Virus record (IMG/VR): IMGVR_UViG_3300044623_000061
Coordinates: 1-28,535 of that record
Direction: 5' to 3' (one strand)
Length of the DNA: 28,535 nucleotides
Source of the DNA: a virus
Every line of letters starts with the position of its first letter. Position 1 is the first letter of the stretch. Below the pieces are notes generated by a model. It worked only from the letters and a program-made list of their open reading frames with translations. It was not told the DNA's origin and made no database searches. The translations under genes were made by a program, and so were the position numbers. This document shows positions 1-7,094 of this stretch, one piece after another.

Positions 1-273
1 TGCCATAATTACTCATAAATTGATGATACTATTGGTCCTGATACTACCATCCTGCCCTCTTCAATCACTACTCCTGTAGAGTTAGCAATAGTTGGAGGTG
101 TGGTACTTGACTCATAGATGCTATATGTATACTGTCCTTTGATTAGTTCCAAATCTACAGGCTCATCTAGCTCAAACTGATTGAATCTTTCAGGATAAGC
201 TGATAGATCAGCAGTGTAGAATGTAATAGGTGCAGACAGCTTGTCCATTTCATTCTGAAAAACAAATAAATAA
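1..273. repeat. Terminal overlap, left copy
   Basis: This stretch recurs at the right end of the window (28263-28535) with six mismatches, at 106, 107, 120, 141, 143 and 146. It holds most of the 113-aa gene and the first two codons of the portal gene. The simplest reading is that the contig wraps around a circular or circularly permuted genome of 28,262 bp. The mismatches point to two strain variants, not sequencing error. Confidence 0.9.
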
Positions 274-350
274 TAAGGATTAGGCAGTGTACTTACCTCA
301 GTGAGTGTAAGGATAATCTGATTGACCTCATCTTTCTTTATGTATATCAT
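9..350 (-). CDS. Hypothetical virion-operon protein (113 aa)
   Basis: No function is recognised. The protein is about 113 residues, without a signal peptide or membrane segment. Its pattern looks beta-rich, with aromatic runs such as NPYYLFVFQ near residues 25-33 and GQYTYSIYE in the second half. It is the first gene after a terminator and directly follows late-type promoter A. Its stop lies two bases before the portal start when the genome is joined across the ends. Position between the major tail protein and portal suggests a small structural or head-tail joining role, but this is inference from synteny only. A second, slightly divergent copy of most of the gene is at the right edge of the window. 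Confidence 0.75.
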   Translation of the reverse strand: MIYIKKDEVNQIILTLTEVSTLPNPYYLFVFQNEMDKLSAPITFYTADLSAYPERFNQFELDEPVDLELIKGQYTYSIYESSTTPPTIANSTGVVIEEGRMVVSGPIVSSIYE

Positions 351-354
351 ATAA

Positions 355-384
355 CTATATTATACTAAGGTCAAAAAATGTTTA
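355..384 (-). promoter_or_regulatory. Late-type promoter A (TRAACA-N16-TAATATAG)
   Basis: On the minus strand TAAACA (384-379) is followed after 16 bases by TAATATAG (362-355), and the start codon of the 113-aa gene is at 350-348. The same two boxes occur at three other late gene starts. The upstream box begins where the T-tract of the preceding terminator ends, so the pair separates two transcription units. Confidence 0.6.
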
Positions 385-414
385 AAAAAAAAGCCCTAGT
401 ATTACTAGAGCTTT
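384..414 (-). terminator. Intrinsic terminator after the major tail protein gene
   Basis: Read on the minus strand, AAAGC-T-CTAG pairs with CTAG-G-GCTTT around a five-base TAATA loop. That gives ten pairs including one U-G wobble, followed by a run of nine T. The wobble is a C-A mismatch on the plus strand, which supports the minus direction. It would end transcription of the protease-capsid-tail tube unit. Confidence 0.85.
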
Positions 415-432
415 AATTATTAGGGTGTTAAA

Positions 433-966
433 TTACGATTGTACAGCAGGTGGAAAGTCTGTAGCATTTGTTGTAATTAGTGTGCTAAGTACTTCATAAG
501 CCAAGTGCTCTGACTCTGCAAGTAATGTAATACTGTACTTAGATCCATCAGCACGAGCTGTACCTGATCCCTCACCTGTAGCAGTAAGTTGTACATTCTC
601 AAAGTACCAATACTTGTCATTTGCATCCTGGATAAATACAGCTAAATACTGCTGACCTGATCCAAGTACATTGATAGCTTCTGACTTATCTTTGTCTCTA
701 CGATTGAACATTAGAGTAATAGTCTGAGTAACAAAGCTAGAGCCATTGATTAGGTCTACTGCAGTATCCTCAGTATAGTTACCTGTGTTTCTGTTAATAG
801 CAAAAGGTACACATGGAACACCTACAGTAATTGCAGATACTATCCAAGCTCCTCCTGATACTGTAACGCCTGATATCTCATCTTGTTGATTTACCCATAC
901 ATTTTTAATTCCTCCAATATTGTTGGAGCAGTTTTTTTGGATTGATTGTAATGCTTCACAGCTCAT
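433..966 (-). CDS. Major tail (tube) protein
   Basis: Likely subunit of the tail tube of a long-tailed phage. The 177-aa protein has a Cys-containing N-terminus (MSCEALQSIQKNC), then a glycine- and beta-rich body with no membrane segment. This matches in length and layout the tail tube proteins I associate with Bacteroidota siphoviruses. The middle (about residues 75-130) reads as alternating strands, ending in a Ser/Thr-rich tail. It lies directly downstream of the major capsid gene across a 52-base spacer with a hairpin, and is followed by a strong terminator. High expression would fit that arrangement. Assignment is by pattern and position; the alternative is another abundant virion protein such as a head decoration protein. 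Confidence 0.65.
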   Translation of the reverse strand: MSCEALQSIQKNCSNNIGGIKNVWVNQQDEISGVTVSGGAWIVSAITVGVPCVPFAINRNTGNYTEDTAVDLINGSSFVTQTITLMFNRRDKDKSEAINVLGSGQQYLAVFIQDANDKYWYFENVQLTATGEGSGTARADGSKYSITLLAESEHLAYEVLSTLITTNATDFPPAVQS

Positions 967-983
967 TGTATATGTTTTAAGTA

Positions 984-1003
984 AAGGGAGCTTTCACTCC
1001 CTT
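984..1003 (-). other. Hairpin between capsid and tail tube genes
   Basis: AAGGGAG and CTCCCTT form a perfect seven-base-pair stem with a six-base loop in the 52-base spacer between the two genes. No run of T follows on the minus strand, so it is a weak terminator at best. It may instead attenuate read-through or stabilise the 3' end of the capsid message. Confidence 0.5.
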
Positions 1004-1018
1004 AGATTTATAAATTAG

Positions 1019-1945
1019 TTAGAATTTGTATAATACAATCTCATCACCATTAACATGCTTAAATCCTACTTTCATATTAGCACGAGTTCTGATAACAGGT
1101 GTAGCTACAGTATCAGCTAAATTTACAGCACGCAATGCTTTAGAATCTCCTAATGCATCAAAAGCATAAATTAAGTTACCTCTTAGAGTAGCAACCATAG
1201 TAGAATCAGTACCCATTCCTGGACACAATACCATCTTAATACCTAAGTAAGTAAAGTCTAGAGCTTGTGTTAAGTTAGCCTGAGTATTAGATGCAGCAAC
1301 AGCAGCACGATAAGATGAAGCTACAGTTGGAGATACATAGATTCTCAATTCCTCTTGATTAGTAATTACAGCAGGAGGGATAGCAGCATAAACTAGAGCT
1401 AATTTAGCAAGTACATTAGATGGTGTGATAGCAGCAGGAGTTGCAATATCAATTACAGTAGCATCAGCTAACAATCCTTTTAGATATCCATCACATAAAT
1501 TTAATTGAGCAGATGCATCACCTGTATCACCTCTCCAACGTAACTTCTCAATGTTTTGTGCAATAGTCAAAGACATCTCATTCCAATAGTAATTCATGAA
1601 AGATGCTACAGTGAAATCACCATTAGATCCTGCTGTCATTTGTAAAGATACAAAAGACTGCTCCAAATCAAACTGACAAATTTCTGACATTGCAGATAAT
1701 CCACATACATCAATCTCTACAGATGCAAGAGTATCAGTAGATGCATTCCATCCACAGTTCTCAGCTTGCAATACTTGTCCAAAAAGTACATTTGAGATTT
1801 TAGTCTTACTTTTGATACCTGGTAGAGTACGGTAGTTATCTACTGTCTCTTCTGTTAAATAGGCTTTAGAATAGAAAGCCTCACTGTTAGCTTGTAATAA
1901 TGCACTGTTAGCAATATCCAAGTCAAATCTTAATTGTTTGCTCAT
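1019..1945 (-). CDS. Major capsid protein
   Basis: Predicted main shell protein of the head. At 308 aa it has the usual length for an HK97-fold capsid protein without a long cleaved delta domain. It follows the prohead protease gene directly (16-base gap), the classic pairing. Seen in the protein: a helical N-terminus (residues 1-35), a mid-region with a WNEMSLTIAQNIE helix near 120-132, a stretch typical of the A-domain (YVSPTVASSYRAAV), and a C-terminal strand region ending KHVNGDEIVLYKF. The start at 1945 is preceded by an A-rich leader instead of a Shine-Dalgarno site, normal for Bacteroidota. Late promoter B upstream of the protease gene would serve it. Fold assignment is by pattern and context. 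Confidence 0.8.
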   Translation of the reverse strand: MSKQLRFDLDIANSALLQANSEAFYSKAYLTEETVDNYRTLPGIKSKTKISNVLFGQVLQAENCGWNASTDTLASVEIDVCGLSAMSEICQFDLEQSFVSLQMTAGSNGDFTVASFMNYYWNEMSLTIAQNIEKLRWRGDTGDASAQLNLCDGYLKGLLADATVIDIATPAAITPSNVLAKLALVYAAIPPAVITNQEELRIYVSPTVASSYRAAVAASNTQANLTQALDFTYLGIKMVLCPGMGTDSTMVATLRGNLIYAFDALGDSKALRAVNLADTVATPVIRTRANMKVGFKHVNGDEIVLYKF

Positions 1946-1961
1946 TTTTTTTGTTTTTTAT

Positions 1962-2918
1962 TTAGTTATTATTGTTTAAAAATTTACTTACCATACTGAA
2001 TTTTTCATGGTGTGATAATTTAGTAGCTTCTACTTCCACTACTTCCTCACCCTCAGACATTACTTCCTCCATATGATTTCTTAAATCAGCTATCATTGCT
2101 ATAATAGCATTGATTTGCTCATCAATTACAGGTTGTACTATAGCTAAAATAGCTTCAGCATCAGCAGCAGGATCAATAGCCATCTCTTCTGTGGCAGGTG
2201 TCTCCTCTATTACTTCCTCTTCTACTACTGTCTCTAGTGCAATCTCTTCTGTCATTGCTTCTTCTTCAACAACAGGTGCATCTTTTATCTCAGTAACTTC
2301 TCCATCAACAACGATGTAGATCTTACCCTCGATTAGATGCTCTCCATCAGGTAACTTCATATTATATTTATTTATTTGATTACTTAGTTTTAAGCCTAAG
2401 AATCCCTCTATTGAGAATCCTATCTGCTCATTCTTTACTAGCTCATTATAGTACTCTTTATCAGTTACCTGAGCTGTCACCATTAATGTGCCTTTAGGTA
2501 CTTCAATACCATAGCTTGAGTAGGCTTTATCTTTCTTAGGATCTTCTACTATCCATGCCTCAAGTACATAAGCTGGCACTGTCTTATCAGTATCATGCTC
2601 TAGGTTAAATACATTCCTATTAGATAGGTCCTGCATAAACTTAGAATGAATCTGCTCAATAGTCTCAGCTGTAAATTGTACATAGTACTCTTCATCATTC
2701 TCATCATTCCTATATATCTCCATAGGTATCATGGCAGGTGCTACTACTCTATACTTTAAGTCATCTGAGAAAAACAATTTCTTGTGTTCATCAAATGCCA
2801 TACCTTTAGTAATAATGGCAGGAGTTGAGGTAAAAGCTATTTGCTCAATCCCTAACTCTTCACCATCTGAGTACTCAGGCTCTATAGTAATTTTATAGAT
2901 TGGTATGTCTTTTGTCAT
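1962..2918 (-). CDS. Prohead serine protease fused to acidic scaffold region
   Basis: Head maturation protease of the XkdF / Peptidase_S78_2 type. The N-terminal domain (about residues 1-185) carries the likely catalytic His in FNLEHD (H108) and the likely nucleophile in IGFSIEG (S169), with PKGTLMVTAQVTD between them. After about residue 205 the chain turns strongly acidic (runs of Glu, residues about 215-300) with a helical stretch. It ends in a Lys/Asn tail. No separate scaffold gene is seen, so this C-terminal half probably serves as the internal scaffold and is removed on maturation. The gene starts directly behind late promoter B and heads the protease-capsid-tail tube unit. It is divergent from the plus-strand pair at 2963. 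Confidence 0.8.
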   Translation of the reverse strand: MTKDIPIYKITIEPEYSDGEELGIEQIAFTSTPAIITKGMAFDEHKKLFFSDDLKYRVVAPAMIPMEIYRNDENDEEYYVQFTAETIEQIHSKFMQDLSNRNVFNLEHDTDKTVPAYVLEAWIVEDPKKDKAYSSYGIEVPKGTLMVTAQVTDKEYYNELVKNEQIGFSIEGFLGLKLSNQINKYNMKLPDGEHLIEGKIYIVVDGEVTEIKDAPVVEEEAMTEEIALETVVEEEVIEETPATEEMAIDPAADAEAILAIVQPVIDEQINAIIAMIADLRNHMEEVMSEGEEVVEVEATKLSHHEKFSMVSKFLNNNN

Positions 2919-2945
2919 AACTATATTATATTTTTTTTATATTTG
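2911..2945 (+). promoter_or_regulatory. Candidate host-type promoter for the plus-strand pair
   Basis: TATATTTG (2938-2945) matches the Bacteroidota -7 box TAnnTTTG and lies 17 bases before the start at 2963. A TTTG at 2911-2914 lies 23 bases further up, the long limit of the usual spacing, and falls inside the start of the divergent protease gene. The -7 box overlaps the upstream box of late promoter B on the other strand. Confidence 0.4.
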
Positions 2946-2949
2946 TTCA
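2921..2949 (-). promoter_or_regulatory. Late-type promoter B (TRAACA-N15-TAATATAG)
   Basis: On the minus strand TGAACA (2949-2944), 15 bases, then TAATATAG (2928-2921) and TTATG, where ATG is the protease start. Same boxes as sites A, C and D. Confidence 0.6.
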
Positions 2950-2962
2950 AAAATTAGAAATT

Positions 2963-3541
2963 ATGATAAAATTATTCGGCAAAGAAATCCCATCTAAGAT
3001 GGATGAATTAACATTAGAGCAGTTCCAAAAGATATCTGCTATCCATAATAATGAAGAGTATGATACTCTAGAAAAACATTGTAAAGTCTTTGAGTATCTA
3101 GGTATAACTGAGGAGGAGATGGATGTAGACTTTGACCTGTTCTTAGCTAATGTTAAAGAGTTTAATAATAATAACTATGATAAGAAAGATCCTGTAGAGG
3201 AGATAGAGATAGATGGCTATATCTATAGAGCTGAGATGAAGCTCTCAGTGAAAGATAGTAGGATTGTTGAAAAGATTGTTAAGAAAGATAATAAAGAATA
3301 TATATCAGACATCATGGCTCTAATGTTCAAACGAACTGACCTATCCAATACTGAGCATTATGATCCTGCACATCTTAAGCACAAAGCTAAACTATTCAGC
3401 AAGCTCAAAGCAGATATCTCTATCCCTTACCTTACCTTTGTAACCTACAAAATAACTAGCCATGCAGAATCTCAAGCTCCCAAAGAATTGGAATCAGATA
3501 TCAGTGGAGCAGTTCCTGGAGATCAGGAATCTGAGCAGTGA
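2963..3541 (+). CDS. Putative tail assembly chaperone-like protein 1
   Basis: This gene and the next are the only ones on the plus strand. The 192-aa protein opens with a short strand and a P-x(5)-LTLEQFQKI segment (residues 10-24). It is helical and acidic, has DIMALMFKRTD at 116-126, and ends in a polar tail that overlaps the next gene. The downstream protein shows the same layout (P...ISVEQFLEI, HILALLYRRTS), so the two look like diverged paralogues. They lie between head genes and tail-completion genes, close to where tail assembly chaperones (gpG/gpGT equivalents) are usually found. That role is inferred from position, size and acidic helical character; no family match was available. An 80-base overlap with the next gene suggests coupled translation. 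Confidence 0.6.
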   Translation: MIKLFGKEIPSKMDELTLEQFQKISAIHNNEEYDTLEKHCKVFEYLGITEEEMDVDFDLFLANVKEFNNNNYDKKDPVEEIEIDGYIYRAEMKLSVKDSRIVEKIVKKDNKEYISDIMALMFKRTDLSNTEHYDPAHLKHKAKLFSKLKADISIPYLTFVTYKITSHAESQAPKELESDISGAVPGDQESEQ

Positions 3542-4193
3542 GGATGGGATGTTCAACTATCAGATTGATGTACTTTCTGCTTTAACTGATAGCGATATCT
3601 CTGATTTTGAAGAGCTAGATATAGATGAGCTAAGTGAATTGACTAGTCAGATTAAATGGATTAATTCAGAGCCATCTAAGAGGTATAAGAATAAGCTAGA
3701 TAAGTATGTACTCAAGCCATTCACTAAGATTAGTCTAGGAGAGTTTATAGACCTAGAGCATTACTTCTCTAATAACTACCTAGACCACTTCTGCCACATC
3801 TTAGCATTACTCTACAGGAGAACATCTAAGAACATCTATGGTGATGATATCATTGAGCCATACAATTACAGCCCATCAGATAGATTAGATTGGTATTTAG
3901 ACTATAAGATTACTGATGTTTATGGTCTTATACCTGAGTATATTAAATTTAGGGAAAACTTTACTAATACCTATACTAATTTATTGGTAGATGTAGTACC
4001 TGATGATGAGGTGCTAGAGGATGCTGATGAGATTAAGGAGCAGAAGAGAGAACAGGAGAAGCAGAAATTTGCATGGGAATCTACTATCATGGCTCTATGC
4101 AATGATGACCTAAGTAAGTTCAATAGTATCTTAGATATGTCAGTAGTGTTAGTCTTTAATATCTTAGGGATGAAAAAAACTTTAGACAGTTAA
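3462..4193 (+). CDS. Putative tail assembly chaperone-like protein 2
   Basis: A 243-aa acidic helical protein and a likely paralogue of the preceding gene. Matching segments are LPKNWNQISVEQFLEI (6-21), HILALLYRRTS (112-122) and LDWYLDYKITDVYGLIP (142-158). A charged Asp/Glu/Lys/Gln segment around 185-208 precedes a hydrophobic C-terminal helix. It starts 80 bases inside the upstream gene in the +1 frame. Because the start has its own well-formed N-terminal motif, separate initiation is likelier than a programmed frameshift. Its 3' end overlaps the convergent minus-strand gene by 12 bases. A role as chaperone of the tape measure protein is inferred from context; the function is otherwise unknown. 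Confidence 0.6.
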   Translation: MQNLKLPKNWNQISVEQFLEIRNLSSEDGMFNYQIDVLSALTDSDISDFEELDIDELSELTSQIKWINSEPSKRYKNKLDKYVLKPFTKISLGEFIDLEHYFSNNYLDHFCHILALLYRRTSKNIYGDDIIEPYNYSPSDRLDWYLDYKITDVYGLIPEYIKFRENFTNTYTNLLVDVVPDDEVLEDADEIKEQKREQEKQKFAWESTIMALCNDDLSKFNSILDMSVVLVFNILGMKKTLDS

Positions 4194-4631
4194 TGGATAG
4201 TTAGGAGTAAATCCTGCAGGAGGATCTAGTGCATAGAATGTATAGGTCAATCTCTGATCACTTTCTAATATTTCAGCTACCTCTAAGATAGGATAGTTCT
4301 GAGATATCCATTCTACATACTGTCCATATATCTCATTAGTGATACCTGCAGCTGCTAGCTCTCTAGTAAAAGTATTTACATAATCTCTAGGAGTAATTAC
4401 TCCACCATTCCATAAGAAAGCACCGTTATTCAAAAAGATAAAGTAATACATGGCTACTATTTCAATCTCTAAGCTACCGAATCCTGTTACCTTAGCATTG
4501 ATTCTTATAGACTCTACTAGTGTACCATTATTCTCTACAATATCATTCCTTAAAATTCTCTTTAAGATGTTAGCCATTCTCCTACGAGTAGGATACTTTA
4601 CATTAAACTCACCTGTATTCTTATATGCCAT
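4182..4631 (-). CDS. Putative tail-completion / neck protein (HK97 gp10-like)
   Basis: The 149-aa protein begins with a basic helical segment (KYPTRRRMANILKRILRND, about 13-31). A beta region follows with YYFIFLNNGAF near residue 65-75, which resembles the Y-x-x-x-x-E/N-x-G-x segment of HK97 gp10-like neck proteins. The C-terminal half has a helix (about 86-120) and a Pro-rich end. It lies 16 bases downstream of the tail-terminator-like gene, behind late promoter C, and converges on the plus-strand pair. The neck or tail-completion role is inferred from this mix of features and position. The alternative is an unassigned minor virion protein. Confidence 0.5.
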   Translation of the reverse strand: MAYKNTGEFNVKYPTRRRMANILKRILRNDIVENNGTLVESIRINAKVTGFGSLEIEIVAMYYFIFLNNGAFLWNGGVITPRDYVNTFTRELAAAGITNEIYGQYVEWISQNYPILEVAEILESDQRLTYTFYALDPPAGFTPNYPLTV

Positions 4632-4633
4632 AA

Positions 4634-4663
4634 CTATATTATCTTAATTAGTTATTTTGTTCA
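4634..4663 (-). promoter_or_regulatory. Late-type promoter C (TRAACA-N16-TAATATAG)
   Basis: On the minus strand TGAACA (4663-4658), 16 bases, TAATATAG (4641-4634), then TTATG with the start of the 149-aa gene. The upstream box lies in the last codons of the preceding gene, so the site is partly under coding constraint and still keeps the consensus. Confidence 0.55.
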
Positions 4664-5091
4664 GGAATTTGGCAGTTGGTCCATGATGGAATCACTACTG
4701 ATATATTCATCTGCCACCCTGCAGCATAATCTAATAGATCATTATTCAATGGTATGAATGTAGGCTGTCCATCTATATCAAAGTCATAGTCATCACTGAA
4801 TGTAAACTCTAGATATAGATCCTGGAGTATCTGCTGAGTATCCGATAAGATAGTTGTGATGTTAGCTCTATCCATCTGAATGATATCAAAGCAATACAGC
4901 TCTAAATTAAAAATAGTGACATTCTCATAGGGAGTAACTCCTGTAGGTACTACATAGACTAATGGATACTTCTCATCTTTAGTAGCAAAGTTTACCATTT
5001 GCTCCTTAAAGTCTGAGCCTACCTTTTTAACCTGTAGGTGATTGTCATAGAATGTAGTAATCTTATCTACTATGGATTGATAGCTTATCAT
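4648..5091 (-). CDS. Putative tail terminator protein
   Basis: The 147-aa protein has the layout of tail terminator (gpU-like) proteins. A helical N-terminus (SYQSIVDKITTFYDNH) is followed by a KYPLVYVVPTGVTPYENVT strand-loop segment (about 37-58), a strand reading FNLELYCFDI, and a helix (ILSDTQQILQDLYLEF, about 82-97). A final strand pair follows (WQMNISVVIP). Its start overlaps the tape measure stop by four bases (ATGA), so translation is coupled, and the neck-like gene follows. Terminator proteins cap the tail tube and bind the head completion ring. The name is inferred from pattern and neighbours. Confidence 0.5.
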   Translation of the reverse strand: MISYQSIVDKITTFYDNHLQVKKVGSDFKEQMVNFATKDEKYPLVYVVPTGVTPYENVTIFNLELYCFDIIQMDRANITTILSDTQQILQDLYLEFTFSDDYDFDIDGQPTFIPLNNDLLDYAAGWQMNISVVIPSWTNCQIPEQNN

Positions 5092-7094
5092 AATACTGAA
5101 TTATTTTGTATGTTATTAATATGATTCTGTGATGCTGTTATCTCAGTCTCAGATACTATAGCTGTTACTGTTATGTTATTAGAGCCACCTCCTGCAGTCA
5201 CTTGACTACCTGTGTTAGCTTGACCAAATAGACTAGGACCTGATGCTGGAGCTACTGCTGTGGTAGATGTGCCACCCTCTGCAGTATTAGGTGCAGTACC
5301 TGATGGACCTCCTCCACTACCTAAGGCTGCTAGAGCTTTGCCACTACCTACAGCTATGCTTGCTATACCTAATCCTGCATTAATTTTATTAAGTGTCAAT
5401 TTACTTGCTAAATATGCTACTCCTGCAGGACCCATTAAAGCTGCTGCTGCTGTATCTGCTGCATTAGCTGCTGCAGTAGAAGATATAATCTTAGATATAC
5501 CCATAGCTGCATCAGCTATAATTACTGCTTTTTGTAATGCTTTACTTTTACCTGATACACTTTTTAATAAATTAATAGCATTGTTAGCTACATCAAATTG
5601 AGCAGCTGCAATGTCTTGCTGTCCTTTTACTACTGCATCATCTATAGCTTTTTGCTTATCTGCTTCAGTTTTCTTTAATGCTGTTATATCCTCTGCATAT
5701 TTTTTCTTTAAATTAAATAAAGCTAGTTCATTATCTGCAAATTTAATTAAATCAGCAGCATACTTATCATACAATTTCTGCTCTTCAGTATCAGTTAATG
5801 CAGCAAGTTCAGCATTATATGCATCTATCTTAGCTATATTAGCTGCATGAGATGCTGCCTCAGTAGCCTTAGATGCATCATCATATTTTTTCTTAATGGC
5901 TGCCTCCTGGATACCTTGAGCTTCTATTAATGCAGTAGTATCATTCTTATATTTAGTAGCTGTCTCTATCTTTATTTTATAGGTAGCAGCCAAATCATCT
6001 AGCTCTACCTGTTGAGCAGTCTTAGTAGAATCAGTTACTATCTTTCTAGCTGCAGCAATTTGTTCCATTGATGCTTTATCTGCAGCTGCATACTTATCAT
6101 TAGCAGCCTTTTGTCTAGCAGCAGCTTCTTTATTATCAGTATCTGTTTTAGTTTTAAGATCATCTACTTCTTTTTTATTAGCAGCATTTTTAGCTACAAC
6201 TTTTTCACTATTAGCATTCTTTATTATATCATTTTCAGCATCTACTTGCTTTTTTAATTCTATTCGTTTATCCTCATAAAATTTACCATCCAAAGCTTTA
6301 ATAGAATCTAATTCTTTTTTAGCTTCTTTCTTTCTTACATTAGCCTCTCTTATCTTAGTATTACTTACTTCCTCCTCTAGCTTAGTAGTATTTTCTCCTG
6401 CTGCTTTAAGTTCAGCAATCTCTCTACCCAAATCTCCTACTACCTGAGCCTCTCTTGCTTTAGATGAATCACTTACTCTCTTATTAGCTGCTGCAGTTTT
6501 CTCTGCATTATCTTCTGCTGCAAATGTTGTAAGTCCTAACCAATCGGTCATAGCTTTGAAGCCTGCAATCATAGCATTAACAGGAGCCATTAGTGCAGCT
6601 ATCACATCATCTAATTTACCAAAAGATTTCAATACTAAAGCTATAGCAGCTATAATAGCAACAATTAAAATAGGTATATAAAAAAATGGATTGATTAATA
6701 TTTGAGCTCCTAGTTTTAGGAATGCTTTACCCATAGTACCTACAGTATCAGTCAATCCTTTTAGTGACTTAGTGATATCAGACTTACTAATACCACCCAA
6801 AGCTGTAGCAAAAGTCTTAGACTTCTCTGCTGCCTCTTCAAAGTCCAATGACATCAATGAGTCTTTAATACCTCCAAGTCCATTGCTTACCTGTTCAAAT
6901 TTAGAGCCTGTAGCAAATACAGCCACTGCATCATTAGCATCCTTAATCTTATCAGATAGCTCACCTGCTTTCTGTGCAAGTGCAGCCATTTGTGCAGGAT
7001 CAGTAGCACTAGCTATAGATCCTTTTAATTCTCTTAACTCAGCTTTCATCTGAGCTATGCCTTGTATCTTAAGGGGTATTACTACTTCATTCAT
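5088..7094 (-). CDS. Tape measure protein
   Basis: Sets tail length and is ejected with DNA. The 668-aa chain has a helical N-terminus and a clear hydrophobic segment at about 132-156. A long Lys/Ala/Glu coiled-coil region (about 195-490) follows, then a second Ala/Gly-rich hydrophobic zone (about 520-590) and a Gly/Ser/Thr-rich tail. At roughly 1.5 angstrom per residue this predicts a tail near 100 nm. It is one of the longest late genes, overlaps the upstream structural gene by eight bases and the downstream terminator-like gene by four. Low complexity of Ala/Ser codons makes several spurious antisense open frames here. Confidence 0.85.
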   Translation of the reverse strand: MNEVVIPLKIQGIAQMKAELRELKGSIASATDPAQMAALAQKAGELSDKIKDANDAVAVFATGSKFEQVSNGLGGIKDSLMSLDFEEAAEKSKTFATALGGISKSDITKSLKGLTDTVGTMGKAFLKLGAQILINPFFYIPILIVAIIAAIALVLKSFGKLDDVIAALMAPVNAMIAGFKAMTDWLGLTTFAAEDNAEKTAAANKRVSDSSKAREAQVVGDLGREIAELKAAGENTTKLEEEVSNTKIREANVRKKEAKKELDSIKALDGKFYEDKRIELKKQVDAENDIIKNANSEKVVAKNAANKKEVDDLKTKTDTDNKEAAARQKAANDKYAAADKASMEQIAAARKIVTDSTKTAQQVELDDLAATYKIKIETATKYKNDTTALIEAQGIQEAAIKKKYDDASKATEAASHAANIAKIDAYNAELAALTDTEEQKLYDKYAADLIKFADNELALFNLKKKYAEDITALKKTEADKQKAIDDAVVKGQQDIAAAQFDVANNAINLLKSVSGKSKALQKAVIIADAAMGISKIISSTAAANAADTAAAALMGPAGVAYLASKLTLNKINAGLGIASIAVGSGKALAALGSGGGPSGTAPNTAEGGTSTTAVAPASGPSLFGQANTGSQVTAGGGSNNITVTAIVSETEITASQNHINNIQNNSVL

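Noticed and set aside
2110-2319. Plus-strand open frame of 69 aa within the protease gene
   Set aside because: Almost only Ser, Ala, Ile and Thr; it is the antisense reading of the Glu-rich scaffold tail.
3462-3541. Programmed frameshift joining the two plus-strand genes, as in lambda G/GT
   Set aside because: The second gene is in the +1 frame, so a common -1 slip would not join them, and it has its own ATG followed by an N-terminal motif matching that of the first gene. Separate initiation is simpler.
5260-7053. Plus-strand open frames opposite the tape measure gene
   Set aside because: They are Ala/Ser/Leu-rich mirror frames of the repetitive coiled-coil gene, with no start context, and lie antisense to a clear long gene.
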